From: Geothrix sp.
GTDB lineage: Bacteria > Acidobacteriota > Holophagae > Holophagales > Holophagaceae
Assembly (NCBI GenBank): GCA_023701165.1
Contig: JAMPXL010000054.1
Coordinates: 1 to 6,615 of the forward strand
Length of the DNA: 6,615 nucleotides
Direction of reading: 5' to 3'
Shown here: positions 1 through 5,341 of the stretch, piece by piece
Position numbering within the stretch: position 1 is the stretch's first letter
How the letters are laid out: each line of letters opens with the position of its first letter
Translations under genes and position numbers: made by a program
The notes under the pieces: model-generated
The model's input: the letters and a program-made list of their open reading frames with translations, nothing else
Told to the model about the DNA's origin: nothing
Databases searched by the model: none

Positions 1-13
1 CCGGGGAGCTCCC

Positions 14-652
14 ATGTCCAAATCCGCCAGCACCGCCCCCTACGACCTCCATCCCGGCGTGGCCTACGTCCAGAGCCTCATGGCCAACCTCCAGGCGAAG
101 ACCGGCCGCACCCTGGAGGCATGGGTCGCGCTTGCCCGGAAAGAGGGCCCCGCCGAAGGGCGGGCCTGCCAGGCCTGGCTCAAAGCCCAGGGACTGGGCA
201 CCACCCAGGCTTCCCTGGTGGCCCAGCGGGCCGGAGCCGGCCCAGCCCAGGCCTTCGACGACACCCCCGAAGGCTACCTGGCCGCGGCGCCGGGCTACGT
301 GGCGGCGCAGTACGGCGGGAAGAAGGCCGCCCTGCGCCCCCTCTTCGAGCGCCTGGCGGAACGGGCCCGCACCCTGGGCGCCGATGTGAAGATCTGCCCC
401 TGCGAAACCATCGTGCCCTTCTACCGGAACCATGTCTTCGCCCAGGTGAAGCCCTTCGCCGCGCGCCTGGACCTGGGCCTGGCCCTGGGCGATCCGGACG
501 CCGTGGTGGATCCCGGCGGCAGGCTGAAGGACACCGGGGGCTTCGCGAAGAAGGACCGGATCACCCACAAGATCGAGATCGCCTCCGAGGCCGACCTGGA
601 GGCCGCCCTGGCCTGGCTCGGGCGGGCCTACGAGCGGGACGCGAAGCGCTGA
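14..652 (+). CDS. DUF4287 and DUF5655 domain protein, function unknown
   Basis: A 212-residue protein with no signal peptide or membrane segment, so probably cytosolic. Residues about 13-75 (HPGVAYVQSLMANLQAKTGR through the QASLVAQRA stretch) resemble DUF4287. Residues about 95-208 resemble DUF5655, with the typical core ICPCETIVPFYRNHVFAQVK near 127-146 and a closing KIEIASEADLEAALAWL segment at 186-202. The two-domain order and length are what I recall for this family, whose biochemical role is not established, so I assign none. The core carries a close Cys pair (C128, C130) whose importance is unknown. The ATG at 14 has a GGGGAG Shine-Dalgarno sequence at 3-8 with 5-nt spacing, and the family N-terminus follows shortly after it, which supports this start. 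The SD overlaps a perfect 10-bp palindrome, GGGAGCTCCC at 4-13. The gene converges on the ybaK-like gene with 44 nt between stops. Only 13 nt of upstream sequence are visible, so its promoter is outside the window. Confidence 0.88.
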   Translation: MSKSASTAPYDLHPGVAYVQSLMANLQAKTGRTLEAWVALARKEGPAEGRACQAWLKAQGLGTTQASLVAQRAGAGPAQAFDDTPEGYLAAAPGYVAAQYGGKKAALRPLFERLAERARTLGADVKICPCETIVPFYRNHVFAQVKPFAARLDLGLALGDPDAVVDPGGRLKDTGGFAKKDRITHKIEIASEADLEAALAWLGRAYERDAKR

Positions 653-696
653 GGATCAGGCCGCCGGCCGCACAAGCGACCCGGATGGGCCTGCGC
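653..696. other. Short convergent gap without a clear terminator
   Basis: These 44 nt separate two facing stop codons. They hold an 11-nt GC palindrome (659-669) with no room for a loop and no T-tract on either strand, so I do not call a rho-independent terminator here. Confidence 0.5.
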
Positions 697-1176
697 CTAC
701 GGGATCGCCACGCTCACGCGGTTCACCTTCAGCACGCGGTCCAGGTCCTTCGGATCCAGCCCCACCAGGAAGCCCCGGCTGCCGCCGTTGAGGTAGATGC
801 GATCGAGGTCGAAGATCGTGGCCTCCGCATGGACGGGCATGGCCTTCTTCGTGCCCAGGGGGCTGGTCCCGCCCACCAGGTAGCCGCTGTGGCGGTGGGC
901 CACCTCGGGCCTGCAGGGCTGGATGGACTTCGCACCGGTCTGGCGGGCCAGTTCCCTGGTGCTCACCTCGCGGTCGCCGTGCATGAGGACGATGAGGGGC
1001 GCGCCCTTCTCGTCCTCCATCACCAGGGTCTTGATGACCGCATGCTCGCTCACCCCCAGCTCCCGGGCGCTCACGGCCGTGCCGCCGTGGTCTTCGTAGC
1101 GGTAGAGGTGCTCGGTGGCGGCCACGCCCGCCTGCTTCAGCAGGCGCGTGGCGTTGGTGGAGGGCGCCTTGGACAT
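697..1176 (-). CDS. ybaK: Cys-tRNA(Pro) deacylase, YbaK/EbsC family
   Basis: A 159-residue cytosolic protein, the same length as I recall for E. coli YbaK. The family hydrolyses cysteine mischarged on tRNA-Pro, acting in trans after ProRS as a translation quality-control step. Family landmarks are in order: VIKTLV at 47-52, whose K49 matches the lysine essential in YbaK (K46 in the Haemophilus protein); GYLVGGTSPLGTKK at 98-111, nearly identical to the GYVVGGISPLGQKK signature; and IYLNGGSRGF at 127-136, matching the late glycine-rich loop. The C-terminus DPKDLDRVLK fits the family ending. The ATG at 1176 gives the family-length N-terminus, but no strong Shine-Dalgarno sequence precedes it. 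This suggests weak initiation or coupling to the acetyltransferase gene that ends 48 nt upstream on the same strand. An overlapping ATG at 1192 opens a different frame and is not the start. Related ProX or AlaX-like editing specificities cannot be excluded from sequence alone, but the SPLG(T/Q)KK signature favours YbaK. Confidence 0.93.
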   Translation of the reverse strand: MSKAPSTNATRLLKQAGVAATEHLYRYEDHGGTAVSARELGVSEHAVIKTLVMEDEKGAPLIVLMHGDREVSTRELARQTGAKSIQPCRPEVAHRHSGYLVGGTSPLGTKKAMPVHAEATIFDLDRIYLNGGSRGFLVGLDPKDLDRVLKVNRVSVAIP

Positions 1177-1224
1177 GGCACCATGATTCCACGGCGCGGC
1201 GGGGAGCGGACCCCCTGGTGGGCC

Positions 1225-2013
1225 TCAGCCCTCGAAAGCCCTGAACCGGGTCCCTTCGGGGATGTCGAGGCCGAAGACCTCCCGGAGCAGGGGCAGCAGC
1301 TCCTCCGGTGCCAGTTCACGCCCCTCCACCTGCTCTCCACGGATCTCCGCGTAGGCCCGGTTCCGGAGGATCCGGCGCACCTCGGGTCCGGGGAGCTGGG
1401 CGGTGAGGGTCTTCACGAACCGCGAGTCCGGGTGGGTGCTCGTGTAGTGGTTGGCCATCTCGAAATCCACGGGGAACTGGGGCTCGGGATGGAAGGCGTA
1501 GAGGTCTGTCCAGGCGCCATCGTGGCGGGACTGGAGCACGCGGAGGGCGCCCTCCGGCGCCACCCGGTAGGTGTTCTGGAACTGGGCGTGCGCTTCACCG
1601 TCCATGGGCACGGGCCAGAGCAGACCCTCTCCACCGAAGCCCACGTCGCCAAGCCAGAAGGTGCCTTCCATGCGCACCAGCAGCAGCATGTGGGTCCGGG
1701 GCAGGATGTCCGGGGCCCCCAGGCGCACGCGGGCCTCGCAGGGGATGGCCTCGAAGCCGAGAGTCTTCAGGGCCGAGAGGAACAGCGTGTTCTGCTCGAA
1801 GCAGTAGCCCCCGCGCCGCCGCCGCACCAGCTTGTCCTGGAGCGAGGCCAGGTCCAGCCGGATGGGCAGGCCCATCTGGATGTCCAGGTTCTCGAAGGGG
1901 ATCGCCGTGGCGTGGGCGAAGTGCAGGGCAAAGAGGGTATCCAGGCGTGGGGCCACCTCGCCGCCGAAGCCGATGCGCTCGAAATAGGCCTCCAGGCCGA
2001 AATCAACGGGCAT
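1225..2013 (-). CDS. nat: Arylamine N-acetyltransferase
   Basis: A 262-residue cytosolic enzyme of the NAT family, which transfers acetyl from acetyl-CoA through an enzyme cysteine to arylamines, hydrazines or arylhydroxylamines. The complete Cys-His-Asp triad is visible: C71 in RRGGYCFEQN (67-76), H108 in RTHMLLLV (106-113) and D123 in WLGDVGFGG (120-128). The IPFENLDI motif at 38-45 and the N-terminal LEAYFERIGF (7-16) are also typical, and total length is close to bacterial NATs. The reading frame stays open upstream to 2172, but those 53 residues are proline/arginine-rich and unlike NATs. The ATG at 2013 has an AAGGA Shine-Dalgarno sequence (2019-2023) at 5-nt spacing and begins exactly where family alignments begin, so I chose it. 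The ybaK-like gene follows 48 nt downstream and could share its transcript. The natural substrate cannot be read from the sequence. Confidence 0.95.
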   Translation of the reverse strand: MPVDFGLEAYFERIGFGGEVAPRLDTLFALHFAHATAIPFENLDIQMGLPIRLDLASLQDKLVRRRRGGYCFEQNTLFLSALKTLGFEAIPCEARVRLGAPDILPRTHMLLLVRMEGTFWLGDVGFGGEGLLWPVPMDGEAHAQFQNTYRVAPEGALRVLQSRHDGAWTDLYAFHPEPQFPVDFEMANHYTSTHPDSRFVKTLTAQLPGPEVRRILRNRAYAEIRGEQVEGRELAPEELLPLLREVFGLDIPEGTRFRAFEG

Positions 2014-2047
2014 GGCGGTCCTTCGGGACGGGGGTGGGGAAGTCCAT
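2003..2047 (-). CDS. Possible 14-codon leader ORF overlapping the nat start
   Basis: On the minus strand an ATG at 2047 follows a consensus AGGAGG (2053-2058) with 5-nt spacing. It opens a 14-codon frame, MDFPTPVPKDRHAR, that stops with TGA at 2003-2005, 11 nt inside the acetyltransferase gene and in a different frame. The acetyltransferase's own weaker AAGGA lies inside this small ORF, the usual layout of translational coupling. The peptide resembles nothing I recognise, and an ORF this short can occur by chance. The main support is that its ribosome-binding site is stronger than that of the gene it overlaps. Confidence 0.3.
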   Translation of the reverse strand: MDFPTPVPKDRHAR

Positions 2048-2072
2048 GGGACCCTCCTGTCCCAGTGTCCCA
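2047..2072 (-). promoter_or_regulatory. Hairpin presenting an SD in its loop, with a duplicated arm
   Basis: On the minus strand TGGGAC (2059-2064) and GTCCCA (2047-2052) form a perfect 6-bp inverted repeat. The 6-nt loop between them is exactly AGGAGG (2053-2058), the Shine-Dalgarno sequence of the small leader ORF. A second copy of the 5' arm, TGGGAC at 2067-2072, could pair with the same 3' arm and give an alternative, wider-loop structure. The last base of the 3' arm is the A of the leader ATG. This could modulate initiation, but the stem is short and no function is shown. Confidence 0.35.
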
Positions 2073-2219
2073 CCCTTCCGGCCGAATGCAGGCTGAAGGC
2101 CTGGGTGCGGCCGCAGCCCCATCGCTGTGTCGTCAAACCCTGGGCAGGCGGGGCAGAAAATAGACATCGCATGACGAGGTGGATGGGCGTACCTTTGTGA
2201 CCTTCGCCCCCCCCTTAAC

Positions 2220-2225
2220 GGAGGA
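2220..2225 (+). promoter_or_regulatory. Ribosome-binding site deciding the GGT-like start
   Basis: GGAGGA sits 4 nt before the ATG at 2230. This favours that ATG, which begins directly with a signal peptide, over the in-frame GTG at 2179, which would add a non-signal-like 17-residue extension. Confidence 0.8.
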
Positions 2226-2229
2226 CCCC

Positions 2230-3921
2230 ATGCGTCTCCTGTCCCTGTGCTTGGCCCTGGCCGTCCTGCCCCCCGTGCTTGCGGGGGACCGGGTCACGGG
2301 CCGGGCCTTCGCCACCCGTTCGGAGGTGGCGGCCCAGCACGGCATGGCCTGCACCAGCCAGGCCCTGGTGACCCAGATCGCCCTGGATGTGCTGAAGCAG
2401 GGCGGCTCCGCCGTGGATGCCGCCATCGCGGCGGACGCGGCCCTCGGCCTCATGGAGCCCACGGGCAGCGGCATGGGCGGGGACCTCTACGCCATCGTGT
2501 GGGATGCCAAGGCGAAGAAGCTGCACGGCCTCAACGGCAGCGGGCGTTCGCCGAAATCGCTCACGCTGGAACATTTCAAGAAGCTGGGCCTCACGCACAT
2601 CCCCGCCCACGGCCCCCTGCCCGTGAGCGTGCCGGGCTGCGTGGACGGCTGGTTCGAGCTGCACGGGAAGTTCGGCAAGCTGCCCATGGCCCAGGTGCTG
2701 GCCCCGGCCATCCGCTACGCCAAGGAGGGCTTCCCGGTCTCGGAACTCATCGCCTACTACTGGGGCCGCAGCGTCCCGGCCCTGGGCAAGTTCCCGGGCT
2801 TTCTGGAAACCTTCACGGTGGATGGCAAGCGGGGCCCCGTGAGCGGCGAGGTCTTCCGCAACCCGCGCCTGGCGAAGACGCTGGAGCTCCTGGCCAGGGA
2901 CGGCCGCGACGCCTTCTACAAGGGCGAGATCGCCCGGAAGATCGACGCCTACATGAAGGCCAACGGCGGCTTCCTCCGCTACGAGGACCTGGCGGCCCAC
3001 CGCTCGGACTGGGTGGAGCCGGTCAGCGTCAACTACCGCGGCTACGACGTGTGGGAGCTGCCTCCCAACGGCCAGGGCATCGCGGCCCTCCAGATGCTCA
3101 ACATCCTCGAAGGCTACGACTTCTCGAAGATCCCCTTCGGCAGCCCGCAGCACGTCCACCTGTTCACGGAAGCCAAGAAGCTGGCCTTCGAAGACCGGGC
3201 CAAGTTCTACGCCGATGCGGATTTCATGAAGGTGCCCCTCTCCTGGCTGCTGTCCAAGGACTACGCCGCCCAGCGCCGGGCCCTCATCGGCGACCGGGCC
3301 TCGCGGCGCCTGGAGGCGGGCCATCCGCCCCTGAAGGAAGGCGACACGGTCTACCTCACCACCGCCGACGGTGAAGGCAACATGGTGAGCCTCATCCAGA
3401 GCAACTACCGTGGCATGGGCAGCGGCATGACGCCCGGCGACCTGGGCTTCTGCCTCCAGGACCGGGGCGAGCTCTTCAACCTGCAAGAGGGCAACGCCAA
3501 CACCTACGCCCCCGGGAAGCGCCCCTTCCACACCATCATCCCCGGCTTCATCACCAGGGACGGCCAGCCCTTCCTCAGCTACGGCGTCATGGGTGGCGAG
3601 TTCCAGCCCCTTGGGCATGTCCAGATCGTCATGAACCTGGTCGATTTCGCCATGAATGCCCAGGAGGCCGGCGACGCCCCCCGCATGAGCCACGACGGCT
3701 CCCCCGAGCCCACCGGCGAAAAGGGCAAGCTCCCGGGCACCATCCAGCTGGAGAGCGGCTTCCCCTACGAGACCGTCCGCGAGCTGATGAACCGCGGCCA
3801 CGGCGTGGGCTGGCTGCTGGGCGGCTACGGCGGCTACCAGGCCATCCGCTGGGATCCGCGGCAGAAGGTCTACTTCGGGGCCAGCGAGTCCCGCAAGGAT
3901 GGGCAGGCGGCGGGGTACTAG
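2230..3921 (+). CDS. Exported gamma-glutamyltransferase-family protein, YwrD-like
   Basis: A 563-residue Ntn-hydrolase precursor. Residues 1-18 (MRLLSLCLALAVLPPVLA) form a signal peptide with likely cleavage after A18 and no lipobox, so the product should be periplasmic or secreted. GGTs self-cleave before a threonine that becomes the N-terminal nucleophile of the small subunit. The matching site is T373 in GDTVYLTTADGEGN (371-384), giving subunits of roughly 350 and 190 residues. Other landmarks are GGSAVDAAIA (58-67), GSGMGG (79-84), GSGRSPKS (103-110) with R106 at the place of the substrate-binding arginine, GVMGGEFQPLGH (452-463) as the oxyanion-loop region, and the C-terminal SRKDGQAAGY. 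The classical KRPLSSM motif is replaced by KRPFHTI (430-436), so both serines that normally bind the gamma-glutamyl group are changed (H434, T435). This is typical of the divergent YwrD-like branch, so true gamma-glutamyl transfer from glutathione is unproven. Other amide or acyl hydrolysis is possible. Membership of the fold family is near certain; the substrate is not. Confidence 0.93.
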   Translation: MRLLSLCLALAVLPPVLAGDRVTGRAFATRSEVAAQHGMACTSQALVTQIALDVLKQGGSAVDAAIAADAALGLMEPTGSGMGGDLYAIVWDAKAKKLHGLNGSGRSPKSLTLEHFKKLGLTHIPAHGPLPVSVPGCVDGWFELHGKFGKLPMAQVLAPAIRYAKEGFPVSELIAYYWGRSVPALGKFPGFLETFTVDGKRGPVSGEVFRNPRLAKTLELLARDGRDAFYKGEIARKIDAYMKANGGFLRYEDLAAHRSDWVEPVSVNYRGYDVWELPPNGQGIAALQMLNILEGYDFSKIPFGSPQHVHLFTEAKKLAFEDRAKFYADADFMKVPLSWLLSKDYAAQRRALIGDRASRRLEAGHPPLKEGDTVYLTTADGEGNMVSLIQSNYRGMGSGMTPGDLGFCLQDRGELFNLQEGNANTYAPGKRPFHTIIPGFITRDGQPFLSYGVMGGEFQPLGHVQIVMNLVDFAMNAQEAGDAPRMSHDGSPEPTGEKGKLPGTIQLESGFPYETVRELMNRGHGVGWLLGGYGGYQAIRWDPRQKVYFGASESRKDGQAAGY

Positions 3922-3927
3922 CCAAAT

Positions 3928-5130
3928 CTAGAGGTAAGCCCCCGGATCCACGCCCCAGTCCCCAGGCTCCTGATAGTCCACGATCTGGTCCGGGGCCTTG
4001 GCAAGGTCCAGGTCGCGGGGATGGGGCCAGGCCTTCTTTCCGATGTCGTAGACCACGCGCACCGTGGGCCGGAGCAGGTCCCCGCCCTGCTCCACCACCA
4101 CGGCCAGCCGCTGGCTGGACAGCCGCACCAGCGAACCCACGGGATAGATGCCCAGGGTCCGGATGAACAGCTGCACCAGCTCGCCATCCAGGTGGGTGCC
4201 GCTCCACTCGAGGAGGCGCTTCAGCACCTCGGAAGGCTCCTTGCCCTTGTGGTAGACGCGGTCGGACGTGAGGGCGTCGTAGACATCCACGATGGCGGCC
4301 ATGCGTCCGATCTGCGAGATCTGGTCCCCGGCGAGGCCCCGGGGGTACCCGCCGCCGCCCACCTTCTCGTGATGCTCCCCGGCGATCTGGATGACCATCT
4401 GGGAGATCCCGGGCATGCCCTCCAGCAGCAGGCCGCTGTGGGTGACGTGGGACTTCATGATGGTGAACTCCTCCTCCGTCAGCTTCCCGGGCTTGTTCAG
4501 GATCTCGCTGGGGACCTTCGACTTCCCAAGGTCGTGGAGGAGCCCGCCCAGGCCCGCCTCCTCCACGGTGGCGGCATCCATGCCCATGGCGTGGGTGAAG
4601 GCCACCAGGAGGGCGCAGATGCTCACGGAATGCTGGAAGGTGTAGGTATCCGCCGCCTTGATCCGGGTGAGGCTGAGGAGGGCGCCGGGATTCCGCAGCA
4701 CCGAGGCGTTGATCTCCTTGACCAGGGGGCGGGTCCTGGCGAAATCCACCTGCTTGCCCAGCCGGGCATCCACGAGCAGGCCTTCCATCACATCCCCAGC
4801 CTCCCCCAGGATGCGCCGGGCGGCGGCGGATTCTTCGTGCTGGGGCACCCGCCCCGGGGCCAGCGCCATTCCACCCGCGGCCGATTCCCGGAGTTCCCGC
4901 GACAACTGGTTTTCGATCTCCTCCTGGGTGGGGGCGCCCGCCACATCCGCGCCCCGCGAGGTGTCGATGTAGATCTCGTTCAGCCCCTGGTCCTTCATCT
5001 TCTGGATCTGGCCGTCGTGCCGCAGCAGGAAGCGAGGCCGGAGGAAACCGTGGTCGAGCCAGCCGCAGTTGAGGTCATGGACATACATGCCCGTCCTGAG
5101 GTCCGTCAGCCTCACCCGTTTGATCGTCAT
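3928..5130 (-). CDS. DUF3391 and HD-GYP domain c-di-GMP phosphodiesterase
   Basis: A 400-residue cytosolic protein without membrane segments. An N-terminal DUF3391 domain (about 1-130) opens with IKRVRLTDLRTGMYVHDL and GWLDHGF, the usual partner of this HD-GYP class. The HD-GYP domain spans about 150-330, with H167 in TFQHSVSI, the HD pair H199-D200 in LLHDLGKSKVP, H228 in KSHVTHS, H253-H254 in GEHHEKVGGGGYPRGL with the GYP triplet at 261-263, and DVYDALTSDRVYHKG at 282-296. All metal-ligand positions appear present, so an active enzyme hydrolysing c-di-GMP via pGpG to GMP is expected. That lowers c-di-GMP and favours motility over biofilm in known cases. Residues 330-400 are a C-terminal tail common in the class. 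The ATG at 5130 is preceded by GAGG (minus strand of 5137-5140) at 6-nt spacing and starts right at the DUF3391 consensus. The frame's upstream extension to 5223 is low-complexity and was dropped. No receiver domain or adjacent sensor gene is visible, so its input signal is unknown. Confidence 0.95.
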   Translation of the reverse strand: MTIKRVRLTDLRTGMYVHDLNCGWLDHGFLRPRFLLRHDGQIQKMKDQGLNEIYIDTSRGADVAGAPTQEEIENQLSRELRESAAGGMALAPGRVPQHEESAAARRILGEAGDVMEGLLVDARLGKQVDFARTRPLVKEINASVLRNPGALLSLTRIKAADTYTFQHSVSICALLVAFTHAMGMDAATVEEAGLGGLLHDLGKSKVPSEILNKPGKLTEEEFTIMKSHVTHSGLLLEGMPGISQMVIQIAGEHHEKVGGGGYPRGLAGDQISQIGRMAAIVDVYDALTSDRVYHKGKEPSEVLKRLLEWSGTHLDGELVQLFIRTLGIYPVGSLVRLSSQRLAVVVEQGGDLLRPTVRVVYDIGKKAWPHPRDLDLAKAPDQIVDYQEPGDWGVDPGAYL

Positions 5131-5241
5131 TCGATGCCTCGCCGTTCCTTTTCCCCAATCGGCGCCAGGGGGCCGGGGGGTGAGCGGTGGCCATTCGTGC
5201 CCAGGGCCAGGAGGCCGGCGCACCTTTCAGTGGGCTGGAGG

Positions 5242-5260
5242 CCGGGCAGCGCATGCCCGG
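5242..5260. repeat. Perfect 7-bp inverted repeat, CCGGGCA / TGCCCGG
   Basis: CCGGGCA (5242-5248) and TGCCCGG (5254-5260) are exact reverse complements around a 5-nt loop. It could be an operator half-site pair or an RNA hairpin. No T-tract follows on either strand, so it is not a standard terminator. Short GC palindromes are common in such GC-rich DNA, which limits confidence in a function. Confidence 0.5.
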
Positions 5261-5291
5261 GATGCCCTGCCGCCCCCGCCATCCCGGGATG
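5256..5291. promoter_or_regulatory. Candidate operator: repeated CCCGGGATG and a palindrome
   Basis: CCCGGGATG occurs at 5256-5264 and again at 5283-5291, 27 nt apart. The second copy is part of a perfect 10-bp palindrome, ATCCCGGGAT (5281-5290). It abuts the -10-like box of acnB, where a repressor would block polymerase. The repeated spacing is suggestive of tandem protein sites on one DNA face only loosely, and no regulator family is recognised from the motif. Confidence 0.3.
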
Positions 5292-5297
5292 TAGAAT
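5292..5297 (+). promoter_or_regulatory. Weak -10-like box for acnB
   Basis: TAGAAT matches TATAAT at five of six positions in an otherwise AT-poor gap. It lies about 45 nt before the acnB start, which would leave a plausible short leader. The expected -35 position (about 5269-5274) is GC-only and does not match TTGACA, so if the promoter is real it probably depends on an activator or another sigma factor. Confidence 0.3.
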
Positions 5298-5327
5298 GGA
5301 AATCCGGACCGCGCCCAGCGGCGTTCT

Positions 5328-5335
5328 GAGGGGAG
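5328..5335 (+). promoter_or_regulatory. Ribosome-binding site deciding the acnB GTG start
   Basis: GAGGGGAG ends 6 nt before the GTG at 5342. That spacing selects the GTG over the in-frame TTG at 5336, which would directly abut the site. Confidence 0.8.
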
Positions 5336-5341
5336 TTGACT

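Larger units (their letters stand above)
2014..2229. other. Divergent gap between the acetyltransferase and GGT-like genes
   Basis: These 216 nt must hold the start signals of both divergent genes. I find no convincing paired -35/-10 boxes in either direction. There is an isolated TAGACA at 2161-2166 on the plus strand, but the nearest -10-like TACCTT at 2190-2195 lies 23 nt away, too far for a sigma-70 pair. The acetyltransferase-proximal end holds the hairpin and leader ORF listed separately. A stretch of about 60 nt before 2230 is locally less GC-biased, which is where a promoter for the GGT-like gene would be expected. Confidence 0.5.
5131..5341. other. Divergent gap between the HD-GYP gene and acnB
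   Basis: These 211 nt separate two divergent starts and must hold signals for both. The acnB-proximal half contains an inverted repeat, a duplicated 9-mer, a palindrome and a weak -10 box, all listed separately. The HD-GYP-proximal half (about 5150-5220) is G-rich, and I see no promoter boxes or RNA gene in it. Confidence 0.55.

Noticed and set aside
659..669. GC palindrome between the first two convergent stops, considered as a terminator
   Set aside because: It has essentially no loop and no T-tract on either strand.
121..2163. A 680-residue plus-strand open frame running over the first gene and antisense to the ybaK-like and acetyltransferase genes
   Set aside because: It overlaps three well-supported genes, is dominated by Arg, Gly, Pro, Ala and His, and matches no protein family. 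It arises from third-position GC bias keeping stop codons rare.
2014..2172. In-frame upstream extension of the acetyltransferase
   Set aside because: The extra 53 residues have no family match, and the ATG at 2013 has its own SD and the family-typical N-terminus.
2161..2195. TAGACA and TACCTT considered as a promoter for the GGT-like gene
   Set aside because: The 23-nt spacing is too long for a sigma-70 promoter and the second box is a poor match.
2179..2229. In-frame GTG extension of the GGT-like gene
   Set aside because: It would bury the signal peptide behind 17 residues, while the ATG at 2230 has an optimal GGAGGA site.
2215..3801. A 528-residue minus-strand open frame opposite the GGT-like gene
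   Set aside because: It is a shadow of a strongly supported gene with the composition typical of antisense frames in GC-rich DNA and no recognisable domain.
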